64,000 nucleotides of DNA from positions 30,977-94,976 of the forward strand of contig JAZGBI010000022.1 in assembly GCA_036476315.1 (NCBI GenBank), given 5' to 3'. The translations under genes were made by a program, and so were the position numbers. Below the pieces are notes generated by a model. The model had not been told where the DNA came from and did no database searches. It worked only from the letters and a program-made list of their open reading frames with translations. Shown here piece by piece: positions 21,749-29,911 of this stretch; within the stretch, counting starts at the first letter, position 1; every line of letters begins with the position of its first letter. This stretch comes from Candidatus Neomarinimicrobiota bacterium. Lineage in GTDB: Bacteria > Fidelibacterota > Marinisomatia > Marinisomatales > S15-B10.

Positions 21749-23173
21749 ACCACAATAGAAATTCCCAGGCCAAAAGTAGGTGATGAACTACCACTGACGA
21801 TTGAATCAATCGCCTACGGAGGGAAAGGCGTTGCCAAAGCGGGAGATTTCGTGGTCTTCGTCAAGCACGGACTTCCTCAACAAAAAGTCCTTGCTCGAAT
21901 TGTCAAGCGGAAGAGCGGGCATGCTGAGGCCGTACCGGTGGAAATACTTCAACAGTCACTACAGGCAGTCCGGGCCAAGTGCGACCATTTCCCCACGTGC
22001 GGCGGTTGTGCGTTTCAAAACCTCGACTACGCTGCCCAACTAGAAGAAAAACGGAAACAGACCCTGGATCTTTTCCGTCGCATGGGCGGAATCCACTCCG
22101 TCAAACTGGACAGGGTGGTTGCGGCGGAAAACCCCTTCCACTACCGGAACAAGATGGAATTCTCATTCTCCAACCGACGTTGGATTCTGCCCGATGAAGA
22201 TCAGGGAGTGGACGCCACGTTCGCTCTGGGACTCCATGTGGCAGGACGATATGAAAAAGTCCTGAACATAGACACCTGCTGGATCCAGAAACCGATAGCC
22301 AATGAGATTCTCAAAAGTGTCAGAGAAACGGTCCTGGAGAATGGCCTGGAACCGTACGACATCCTGAAACACACCGGCTTTGTCCGGAATCTCGTTATCC
22401 GGGTGGGAGAGAACACGGGGGAAGTCATGGTAAATCTGGTGACCTCAAGAGAAGAGCCGGACCTGCTCAGACCCGTGGTTGAAAGGCTCACAACAGATTT
22501 CCCTCAGGTTGTGAGCATCGTGAACAATATCACCCGGCGAAAGGCTGCCGTGGCTTACGGGGAATGGGAGGTTTTGCTTTTCGGACAGCCCACCATTCGG
22601 GAGGAACTGGGCGGATACACGTTTGAAATCTCCCCCAACTCGTTTTTTCAGACAAATACCGCTCAGGCCGAGAAACTCTACAAAGTGGCGCTGGAGTTCG
22701 CCGACTTTTCTGGAGATGAGATTCTCTACGACCTCTACAGCGGCTCAGGGTCTACGTCGTGCTGCGCGGCTTCGCACGTGGGACAGGTTTACGGGTTCGA
22801 TGTGATCCCTTCCGCCGTTCAGGATGCTGTACGCAATGCGATATCAAACGGGCTTTTCAACTGTCGTTTTTTTGAGGCAAACCTGGACAGGTACTTCCGG
22901 ACAACCTCCATATTAAAGGAGATTGAGAAACCGGATGCTGTCCTGGTTGACCCGCCGAGAGCGGGAATGCATCCGAAACTCGTGAAAGACGTGATCAGGA
23001 TGGCCCCCCGAAAGATTATCTACATCTCCTGCAATCCTTCCACTCAAGCCAGGGATGTGGCGGTGTTCACGGAGGGCAAATACAAGGTGAGAAGCCTCGC
23101 AATGGTGGACATGTTCCCCCACACGCCCCATATCGAGACGGTAGCCCTTCTGGAGAGAACCGGAAGTGTTTAG
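21749..23173 (+). CDS. RlmD/TrmA-family 23S rRNA (or tRNA) m5U methyltransferase; start uncertain
   Basis: The enzyme methylates uracil C5 in RNA using SAM. It has an N-terminal TRAM domain (LPLTIESIAYGGKGVAKAG), the Fe-S cysteine cluster C-X5-CGGC (TCGGCAFQN), a SAM-binding stretch LYDLYSGSGSTS and the catalytic region DPPRAGMHPK followed by YISCNPST with the nucleophilic cysteine. The TRAM domain is encoded upstream of the first conventional start (GTG at 21851), and the open frame begins after a TAA at 21746 with no ATG, GTG or TTG before the domain. Either a rare start (ATA 21755 or ATT 21761) is used or there is a frameshift or sequence error. The coordinates give the whole open frame. 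Confidence 0.88.
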   Translation, partial: TTIEIPRPKVGDELPLTIESIAYGGKGVAKAGDFVVFVKHGLPQQKVLARIVKRKSGHAEAVPVEILQQSLQAVRAKCDHFPTCGGCAFQNLDYAAQLEEKRKQTLDLFRRMGGIHSVKLDRVVAAENPFHYRNKMEFSFSNRRWILPDEDQGVDATFALGLHVAGRYEKVLNIDTCWIQKPIANEILKSVRETVLENGLEPYDILKHTGFVRNLVIRVGENTGEVMVNLVTSREEPDLLRPVVERLTTDFPQVVSIVNNITRRKAAVAYGEWEVLLFGQPTIREELGGYTFEISPNSFFQTNTAQAEKLYKVALEFADFSGDEILYDLYSGSGSTSCCAASHVGQVYGFDVIPSAVQDAVRNAISNGLFNCRFFEANLDRYFRTTSILKEIEKPDAVLVDPPRAGMHPKLVKDVIRMAPRKIIYISCNPSTQARDVAVFTEGKYKVRSLAMVDMFPHTPHIETVALLERTGSV

Positions 23174-23361
23174 AAACAATACGAACGACACCCCTTTTCA
23201 GTCAGGGCGCATTTCACGTCGATCATTCATCCGCAAATGGCGTCAGGAAACCTGCGAGACCTTGCGGCTGTCGTCAGATCAGGTTGCTCCCCTGGAACTT
23301 CTGTTCCTTACACTCACCACACATTCTCGTGGTGGAATTGTTCGGACTGTGTTTTTTTCTC

Positions 23362-23786
23362 GTACTTTTCTTAGCGTAAGAAAAGTACTGCAAAAGAAAC
23401 TTGGCTAAAAACAATTTGGGCGGGGCTGCCTGCGCCCGTGGGAATCAATTGAACTCCCCCTCCCGACAGGTCGGGAGGACTCAGGCAGTAATTGATTCTA
23501 TTCCACGGCCTTGGCATCCCTCTAATTGCCCAAATTATTTTAAGGCCACTGATGGTGCCGATGAATCGGCACCAAAGAGAATAAATCGGCCTAAAAAGCG
23601 TCCCGCCAGAATTCGTGGAGGCGGAGACACGGAACATCTCAAGATCCTTTGGAGAATCCATGACTGTGTGAGACCGCCAACAGGCGGGCGAGTTTCATGG
23701 ATTCCCGTGGCTCCAGCCGATACGGGCGGGAGGATTTTTCAGCCGGAGTTCTTTTCCAGCGCTTTTCTTACGACTAAGAAAAGCGC
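23362..23786 (+). repeat. Dispersed repeat R2, copy 1, bounded by two 12-bp hairpins
   Basis: The stretch 23401-23663 matches the reverse complement of 38151-38438, including AATTTGGGCGGG, the inner hairpin GATGGTGCCGAT..CGGCACCA and the end CTCAAGATCCTTTGGAGAAT. It is bounded on the left by a perfect 12-bp hairpin GTACTTTTCTTA-gcg-TAAGAAAAGTAC (23362-23388) and on the right by GCGCTTTTCTTA-cgac-TAAGAAAAGCGC (23759-23786). Both hairpins share the CTTTTCTTA core. It looks like a non-autonomous mobile or REP-like element. Confidence 0.75.
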
Positions 23787-23867
23787 GAGATAAAGCCGTA
23801 TTCTACATGATCCTACGAGCCAAATTTCGGAGAGATCATGTATGCAAGCGACATAAGTCGCTCAAGT

Positions 23868-23886
23868 ATTGTTCAGATTGAACAAT
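23868..23886. promoter_or_regulatory. Perfect 19-bp palindrome upstream of the channel gene
   Basis: ATTGTTCA-GAT-TGAACAAT is a perfect 8-bp inverted repeat with a 3-bp centre, 42 bp upstream of the -35 element of the channel promoter. It looks like a dimeric regulator operator. A weaker relative, TTCAA-A-TTGAA, lies upstream of the sigma-54 promoter near 42768. Confidence 0.45.
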
Positions 23887-23927
23887 GGTCACAAGACTTT
23901 ACGTGCTTACGTATCGTCACAAATGAA

Positions 23928-23956
23928 TTGACTTTCCTCGGGACTATCAGTAACAT
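23928..23956 (+). promoter_or_regulatory. Predicted promoter for the potassium channel operon
   Basis: TTGACT (23928-23933), a 17-bp spacer and TAACAT (23951-23956) precede the ATG at 23986 by 29 bp. This is a good match to a sigma-70 promoter. Confidence 0.5.
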
Positions 23957-23985
23957 TTTTTCTTGACGGGGCTTAAATTCGCGCG

Positions 23986-25113
23986 ATGAGAAAAGAACTG
24001 AGAAATGTGATCCGAAACAGGTTTTTCCAGATCATTTTTGGCATATATACCGTCATGTTTCTGGGGGGCTGGGGCATTGGTCATTTTGAAGAAATGCGGG
24101 AAATCACCCACGGGGTCAATCCTTTTTGGTGGGCCATCGTGACAATGACCACTGTGGGCTATGGCGATTTTTCCCCGGAAACATCTGTCGGTCGCATGAT
24201 CGCCATTTTCATTATGTACGGCGGAATTCTTTTGACCGCCCTCCTTACGGCCACCATCTCATCCATTTTCGTAGCGAAGCGTATTCGGGAAGACAAAGGG
24301 CTGGAAAAACTTGACGTCACGGGTCACATTGTGATTTGCGGCTGGCTCAGAAACGCCGACATCCTCCTCGATTCCCTCCAATCACTGAGTGAAGATAAGA
24401 CGGTGCAAATCGTTCTCATAAATAATGAACATGAAGACCTGATCGCCAGCATCAAGAACAAGTACCGCGGGTTGCAGATCAGGCCCGTGCGGGGAGATTT
24501 CACAAGGGAGACCATCCTTGAACGGGCGAACATCAAAGAGGCCTCCACTGCCATCGTTCTTCCCAGCGATTCCCCGGAAGGGGGAAGTCATCCCGATGAA
24601 AAGACGATCTTCGGCACATTGACGATCAAGACGCTGGCACCGGGTGTCCGCGTGGTGGCATATATCACGGAAAGGGAAAACCTGACGCACATCCGGAGGG
24701 CCAATGCCGATGAAGTGATCCTGAGCGACGATTTCGGTGCCTATATGGTCGCTGCCCACGTCGCTGAACCGGGCGTTCCCCAGACCATTGAAGCGTTATT
24801 GGACGGCCGTTCTCCTTCACGCTTCCACCGGGCAGACGTTCCGGCTGAGTTTGTGGGCAAATCGTATACGGAACTCTTTGATCATTTTCGCCAAAAGCAC
24901 GGATGGATTCTCGTGAGTACGTTCTCGGAAGAAGAACATTTTGGAATCGGGGAGATCCTGGCATCGGATACATCTGCCCTTGATGTCTTTATCGAAAGAA
25001 AACTGACGGAAGCGGGTCGCTCCCTGACCGAAAAAAGCAAAGCCTCGGTGGTCGTGAATCCGGGACCGGACTATACCATAAAGAAACGTGAGAGGGCTGT
25101 TGTCGTTCTTTGA
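23986..25113 (+). CDS. Two-helix potassium channel with RCK (TrkA-N) domain
   Basis: The 375-residue protein has one inner-membrane helix (about 12-31), a pore loop with the K+ selectivity filter TVGYGD (56-61), a second helix (about 70-93), and a cytoplasmic NAD-binding-type RCK domain that starts HIVICGWLRNADILLDSL (about 113-130). The layout is that of MthK/Kch-like channels gated by ligands on the RCK domain. The next gene, 12 bp downstream, encodes a separate cyclic-nucleotide-binding protein, which suggests second-messenger control in trans. A promoter and palindrome lie upstream. Confidence 0.92.
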   Translation: MRKELRNVIRNRFFQIIFGIYTVMFLGGWGIGHFEEMREITHGVNPFWWAIVTMTTVGYGDFSPETSVGRMIAIFIMYGGILLTALLTATISSIFVAKRIREDKGLEKLDVTGHIVICGWLRNADILLDSLQSLSEDKTVQIVLINNEHEDLIASIKNKYRGLQIRPVRGDFTRETILERANIKEASTAIVLPSDSPEGGSHPDEKTIFGTLTIKTLAPGVRVVAYITERENLTHIRRANADEVILSDDFGAYMVAAHVAEPGVPQTIEALLDGRSPSRFHRADVPAEFVGKSYTELFDHFRQKHGWILVSTFSEEEHFGIGEILASDTSALDVFIERKLTEAGRSLTEKSKASVVVNPGPDYTIKKRERAVVVL

Positions 25114-25125
25114 CGGAGTAACCGT

Positions 25126-25632
25126 ATGAGTGACCTGAAAGATCTCGCGCAGTTTCGAATCTTCCGTCATCTCACAGAAGACCAATTGAATACGTTTCGC
25201 CAGGCGGTACGAATCAAGAAATACCCGGCGGATGACCTCATTTTCCAGGAGGGAGAGGTGGGGGATTCCATCTATCTGTTGCTGGACGGGAAGGTGGAGA
25301 TCAACCAGGCACTGACGCTTCAATTGAGCAAAGGGAGCTACGACACCCGGGAGAAAGCTATCATCAACCTCACCAGTGACATGCACCCCGTCTTCGGGGA
25401 AATGTCCCTTCTCGGAGATGATGACAGACGAACGGCAACCGTCAAAGCTATGACGGTTTGCTCCATGGCAGTTATCATGAAAAAAGACCTCTTTTCCATC
25501 TGCGAATCCGATCCCCTCCTCGGTTATCAGGTGATGAAAAACGTGGCCAATATTGTAACCGATAATTTGGTAAAGGCAAACCAGAATGTATTGAAGCTGA
25601 CCACCGCTTTCAGCTTGGTCCTCGAGAAGTGA
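25126..25632 (+). CDS. Stand-alone cyclic nucleotide-binding domain protein
   Basis: The 168-residue protein is a single cNMP-binding (CAP-ED) domain: the start IFRHLTEDQLNTFRQAVRIK, the beta-roll with GEVGDSIYLLLDGKVEI and the phosphate-binding cassette FGEMSLLGDDDRRTATVKA with its Glu and Arg. There is no DNA-binding HTH after it, only a helix, so it is not a CRP-type regulator. Its position directly behind the channel gene suggests it regulates that channel by binding it, replacing the CNB domain that many channels carry in cis. The ligand (cAMP or cGMP) cannot be told from sequence. It lies 47 bp before valS. Confidence 0.85.
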   Translation: MSDLKDLAQFRIFRHLTEDQLNTFRQAVRIKKYPADDLIFQEGEVGDSIYLLLDGKVEINQALTLQLSKGSYDTREKAIINLTSDMHPVFGEMSLLGDDDRRTATVKAMTVCSMAVIMKKDLFSICESDPLLGYQVMKNVANIVTDNLVKANQNVLKLTTAFSLVLEK

Positions 25633-25679
25633 TTGGCGGTTCCCGTTCAACGCTTGACATATAGGCCCAGATAACTTCC

Positions 25680-28328
25680 GTGACCGATTTTCAACAGCTT
25701 TCGAAAATCTACGATCCCGTGGATGTGGAAAGCCGGTGGTACGGCGTCTGGATGGAGAAGAATTATTTTCACGCATCTGTCTCGGAAGAGAAGACACCCC
25801 ATACCATCGTCATCCCCCCTCCCAACATCACAGGCAGCCTCACTGTGGGGCACGTTCTGAATAACACCATCCAGGATGCTCTCATCCGCCGGGCCCGCAT
25901 GAGGGGGAAGGAAGCGTGCTGGATACCAGGCACGGACCACGCCTCTATCGCCACCGAGACCAAACTGGTCAAGATCCTCGCAAAGGAAGGAATCGAGAAG
26001 CAGAAACTGGGTCGGGAAAACTTTCTGAAGCGGACGTGGGACTGGAAAGAGGAATACGGTTCCCTAATCACCGAACAGCTCAAGCGACTCGGATGTTCCT
26101 GTGATTGGCAGCGGGAACGATTTACCATGGACGACAGCTATTCCCGTGCCGTCATCCATGCCTTTGTCACTCTCTACAAAAAGGGATACATCTATCGGGG
26201 AAAGAGACTTGTGAATTGGTGCCCCAAGACAGAATCGGCAATTTCAGACGAGGAGGTCATCTACAAGGAGGTCGACGGTCATCTCTGGTATTTCAAATAT
26301 CCCGTGAAGAACAGCGATGAGTACGTCACGGTCGCCACAACACGTCCCGAAACCATGCTGGGCGACACGGCGATCGCCGTCCATCCCGGGGACGACAGAT
26401 TCCGGCATCTCGTGGGAAAAACGGTGATCTTACCCCTTGTGGGCCGGGAGATGCCGGTCATAGAGGACAGCTATGTGGACCCGGAATTCGGAACGGGATG
26501 CATTAAGGTGACACCCGCACACGATCCCAATGACTTCAAAATGGGAAGAACACACAACCTCGAGATGGTCAATATTCTGGATGAAAAAGGCGCTATTAAT
26601 GAAAACGCTCCGGAGGAATTCCAGGGACTGGACCGTTTCGTCGCCAGGGACCGGGTGGTAGAGAGAATGTCGGAACAGGGCCTGGTGGAAAAGGTGGAAG
26701 ATTACCATACAAGCATCGGCTACTCGGACCGGGGCAACGTGCCCATCGAACCCTACCTGTCGGAACAGTGGTTCATGCGCATGTCAGAGCTGGCCAAGCC
26801 GGCAATCGATGCGGTGCGGGAAGGAAAAATCAAGTTTCATCCCCATCACTGGGTCAAGACCTACGAACACTGGATGGAGAATATTCACGATTGGTGCATA
26901 AGCCGACAGTTGTGGTGGGGCCACCGTATCCCCGTATGGTACCACAGGCAGACGGACGAGATCTACTGCGGCGCAAACCCGCCGCAGGATTCGGAGAACT
27001 GGGATCAGGATCCAGATGTCCTAGACACCTGGGCGAGTTCCTGGCTGTGGCCCCTGGGTGTACTCGGGTGGCCGGAAGAAACCGATGACCTTCGCTATTT
27101 TCATCCAACCGCTGATCTGGTGACAGGAGGCGACATCATATTCTTCTGGGTGGCACGCATGATTATGGCGAGTTTCGAATTCGTGGGCGAGGTACCGTTC
27201 AGAAATGTCTATTTCAACGGCATGGTTCGCGACGTCCAGGGCCGGAAGATGAGCAAGTCTCTCGGAAATTCACCCGATCCCCTGGCCATCATCGACTCGT
27301 ATGGAGCGGACGCCCTCCGGTTCGGGATCATGCTCATTGCGCCTCAAGGCCTCGATATTCTGTTCTCCGAACAGAGAATAGAGGTGGGCCGGAACTTCAT
27401 GAACAAGCTCTGGAATGCTTCCCGCTTCGTGTTGATGGCCACGGAAGACGTTGAAGCGAAACCGCTGACCCAGCTGGATCAGGCGAAGCTTGATCCCGCG
27501 GACCGATGGATTCTCAGCCGCCTGAACCGGACCGTCTCTTTCGTGAACACCGCATTTTCTTCATACAGGTTTAACGAAATCGCCAAGCGGATTTACGATT
27601 TCACCTGGTCCGATTTCTGTGACTGGTATGTGGAAATAATCAAGTCGAGGCTCTACGGAGATGACGAGGAAACCAAATCGATGGCGTTGAGCGTTGCGGT
27701 TCATGTGGTTCGAAATATTCTTAAACTTCTCCATCCTTTCGCCCCGTTCATTACCGAGGAGATCTGGCAGAAGCTCAACACCGCGGCTCCCCTTCTGGAT
27801 GAAGGGACCGATCTCATCGTGTCTGCCTGGCCCTCCGAAGACGACACGCTGGTAAGCGAGGACGTTGAATCAGAATTGAAACTTCTTCAGGATGTGGTGA
27901 CGGGAATCCGGACCATCCGCGCTGAAATGAATGTCCCCCCCGGGAAGAGGGCGGATCTCCTGGTGAGAAGCGACAACGGAGAATTCATGAAAACTCATGC
28001 GCAGGTGCTGCGTCACCTGGCCAAAATTGACAACCTCACGGTAGACCCCGCTCTGGACAGGCCCCCTCACTCGGCCACGGTCGTCATTGGGAACATGGAG
28101 CTTTTTGTTCCATTGAAAGGGTTGATCGACGTTGAAAAAGAGAAAAAGCGGCTGGCCGACAAAATCGAGAACCTGGAATCGAGGCTCGACACGGTAAGGG
28201 GAAAACTTCAGAATGAAGATTTCGTCCACAAAGCACCCGATGAAATTGTTGAAAAGGAAAAAAAGAAACTGGGAGACATGTCAGATAGCCTCAAGAAACT
28301 CAAAAGAAACTACCTGGTCCTAAAATGA
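25680..28328 (+). CDS. valS: Valine--tRNA ligase
   Basis: ValS charges tRNA-Val. The 882-residue class Ia synthetase has the HIGH-type motif PNITGSLTVGHVL (about 45-57), the inserted CP1 editing domain (with TTRPETMLGDTAI), the KMSKS loop (about 522), the anticodon-binding domain and a C-terminal coiled coil rich in Lys and Glu (from about 815). Length matches bacterial ValRS. It starts at GTG. The stop overlaps the ATG of the following DUF4139 gene (ATGA). Confidence 0.97.
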   Translation: MTDFQQLSKIYDPVDVESRWYGVWMEKNYFHASVSEEKTPHTIVIPPPNITGSLTVGHVLNNTIQDALIRRARMRGKEACWIPGTDHASIATETKLVKILAKEGIEKQKLGRENFLKRTWDWKEEYGSLITEQLKRLGCSCDWQRERFTMDDSYSRAVIHAFVTLYKKGYIYRGKRLVNWCPKTESAISDEEVIYKEVDGHLWYFKYPVKNSDEYVTVATTRPETMLGDTAIAVHPGDDRFRHLVGKTVILPLVGREMPVIEDSYVDPEFGTGCIKVTPAHDPNDFKMGRTHNLEMVNILDEKGAINENAPEEFQGLDRFVARDRVVERMSEQGLVEKVEDYHTSIGYSDRGNVPIEPYLSEQWFMRMSELAKPAIDAVREGKIKFHPHHWVKTYEHWMENIHDWCISRQLWWGHRIPVWYHRQTDEIYCGANPPQDSENWDQDPDVLDTWASSWLWPLGVLGWPEETDDLRYFHPTADLVTGGDIIFFWVARMIMASFEFVGEVPFRNVYFNGMVRDVQGRKMSKSLGNSPDPLAIIDSYGADALRFGIMLIAPQGLDILFSEQRIEVGRNFMNKLWNASRFVLMATEDVEAKPLTQLDQAKLDPADRWILSRLNRTVSFVNTAFSSYRFNEIAKRIYDFTWSDFCDWYVEIIKSRLYGDDEETKSMALSVAVHVVRNILKLLHPFAPFITEEIWQKLNTAAPLLDEGTDLIVSAWPSEDDTLVSEDVESELKLLQDVVTGIRTIRAEMNVPPGKRADLLVRSDNGEFMKTHAQVLRHLAKIDNLTVDPALDRPPHSATVVIGNMELFVPLKGLIDVEKEKKRLADKIENLESRLDTVRGKLQNEDFVHKAPDEIVEKEKKKLGDMSDSLKKLKRNYLVLK

Positions 28329-29677
28329 AAAAGGCTCTACTACTCTTTCTGCTGGCCGCCCAGGTCTTTCCCCAATCCGGGGATGCGACGCTTACCCTGT
28401 ACAAGGACGGCTTCGGATTGGTGAAACAATCGGTTGAATTCAAGGTGAAACCGGGACGAAATGCGATCCGTTATGCCAGACTGCCCGATAAAATCGAATC
28501 TCAATCTCCCTTTCTGTCATTGCCGGAGGCTGAGATCATCTATCAGAGATTCAACCACAACAGGTTTGACACGTTCGGCTTCCTGGCGAATCACCTCGGC
28601 CAGAAGGTGAAGATAAAGCCTGTCCATGGGTGGTGGTCATTCAAAGGAAAACTCCTGAATATCGAAGGGAAGTGGATGACCATAAGCAGATGGTGGTCCA
28701 CACGCATCGTTAATCTCGACGAGGTGGTGAGAATCTCCATTGGGGGAAAGAAGATAATTCCCTCGGTGAGCCCGGAGTTAGTCTGGGAGGTCAGCACGAA
28801 CAAGAAAGGAGACCTGGCCGGGGATCTCATCTACATCGCCCGTGGCTTTGATTGGGATGCTGACTATCGACTGGTTGTTTCACCCGATGAAAAAGCGGGA
28901 AAGCTCTCCACCTATGCGATTGTAAAGAACGAAACAAATCTCACATTTTCCGACTCAAGGGTTGAACTGGTGGAAGGGGAACTTCGACGAATTTCAAGGA
29001 GGACGCCCTCGAGACTCCGCATGGAAAGACCGATAAGAGTGGAAGGGGTCACCGCTGTCGAGCCGATGGTCTTTGATCACGAGACTCTGGGTGACTATCA
29101 CTTCTACACCCTTTCTGAGGCCCTCACCGTACCAAACAACGAGGCCATTACAGTTTCGCTCTACCCGGAAAGGCAGATAGAATTCACCCGCCTCTACCGA
29201 TTCGAGAACAGGGAACGGTCATCAAGCGATGAGCCTCTCACGGTGGAACTGAGCTTTGAAAACGTTGAGAAGAACAACATGGGCCTGCCTCTCCCCGCGG
29301 GTTCCTTTCAGATCTACTACACGACGGACGAAGGGAACATCAAGTTCGCCGGGGAAGATTTTCTTCGGCAGGTGGCGGTGGGAGAAAAAGCGAGTGTCAT
29401 TGCGGGAAGGGCATTTGACGTCCTGGGAAATCGGACAGTGGTGAATTACAATCGAATGAAAAAAAGCGAGGAAGCCACAATCCAGGTGGAAATCAAGAAC
29501 AGACGTAAGGATCGTATAGCCGTTCAACTTAGGGAACATATCACCGGCGACTGGGTAATTCGGGAATCCTCACACGATTACAAGAAAACAGATGCCCAAA
29601 CGGTTCAGTTTGACCTTTCACTGCCTCCCGGGAGAACGGAAAGAGTGACGTATACATACCGCAAGGCGTGGGAGTAG
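28325..29677 (+). CDS. DUF4139-type exported protein of unknown function
   Basis: The 450-residue product has a signal peptide (MKKALLLFLLAAQVFPQSG) and then a mostly beta protein with features of the DUF4139 group: the N-terminal TLYKDGFGLVKQSVEF, the central YIARGFDWDADYRLVV, and a C-terminal series of beta strands ending RTERVTYTYRKAWE. The biochemical role of this family is not known to me. It is translationally coupled to valS, which is probably only an operon convenience. It would be periplasmic or outer-surface. Confidence 0.75.
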   Translation: MKKALLLFLLAAQVFPQSGDATLTLYKDGFGLVKQSVEFKVKPGRNAIRYARLPDKIESQSPFLSLPEAEIIYQRFNHNRFDTFGFLANHLGQKVKIKPVHGWWSFKGKLLNIEGKWMTISRWWSTRIVNLDEVVRISIGGKKIIPSVSPELVWEVSTNKKGDLAGDLIYIARGFDWDADYRLVVSPDEKAGKLSTYAIVKNETNLTFSDSRVELVEGELRRISRRTPSRLRMERPIRVEGVTAVEPMVFDHETLGDYHFYTLSEALTVPNNEAITVSLYPERQIEFTRLYRFENRERSSSDEPLTVELSFENVEKNNMGLPLPAGSFQIYYTTDEGNIKFAGEDFLRQVAVGEKASVIAGRAFDVLGNRTVVNYNRMKKSEEATIQVEIKNRRKDRIAVQLREHITGDWVIRESSHDYKKTDAQTVQFDLSLPPGRTERVTYTYRKAWE

Positions 29678-29804
29678 ATTCCATTTCCCTCCCGCCTGCT
29701 AATTCCAAACTCCATCCACGATAACTTGAGAATTGGCCGCCTCCAAAGGAGTCCCTTTGGGAAACACTCCAACAGTGTGGGCGATATATCTCCGGGAACT
29801 TGCC

Positions 29805-29883
29805 CGCCTGCCCCCTCCCGCTGCGGCGGGATCGGGAGGGGCGGGCCTGCCAGCCCTCATTCTTCAGGAGCAGGCTGGCAGGC
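29805..29883. repeat. REP-like GC-rich palindromic cluster
   Basis: CCCGCCTGCC/CCTCCCG elements pair with CGGGAGGGGCGGGC and a second hairpin CTGCCAGCC..AGGCTGGCAG follows. The words are shared with palindromes at 20732, 40184 and 43865. The cluster lies in the 234-bp gap before recG. Confidence 0.6.
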
Positions 29884-29911
29884 CAGCTGATGAGAATAGC
29901 CGCCTAACGCC

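Larger units (their letters stand above)
23174..23985. other. Long non-coding region with repeat R2 and a promoter
   Basis: No believable gene is present. The region holds repeat R2 (23362-23786) with its flanking hairpins, a 19-bp palindrome (23868-23886) and a promoter for the potassium channel gene. Open frames inside R2 have no family resemblance and are shared only with the other R2 copy. Confidence 0.6.

Noticed and set aside
23371..23793. Open frames on both strands inside repeat R2 (e.g. one beginning MDSPKDLEM)
   Set aside because: They follow the repeat, not a gene: the same peptide words appear at the other R2 copy and carry no domain.
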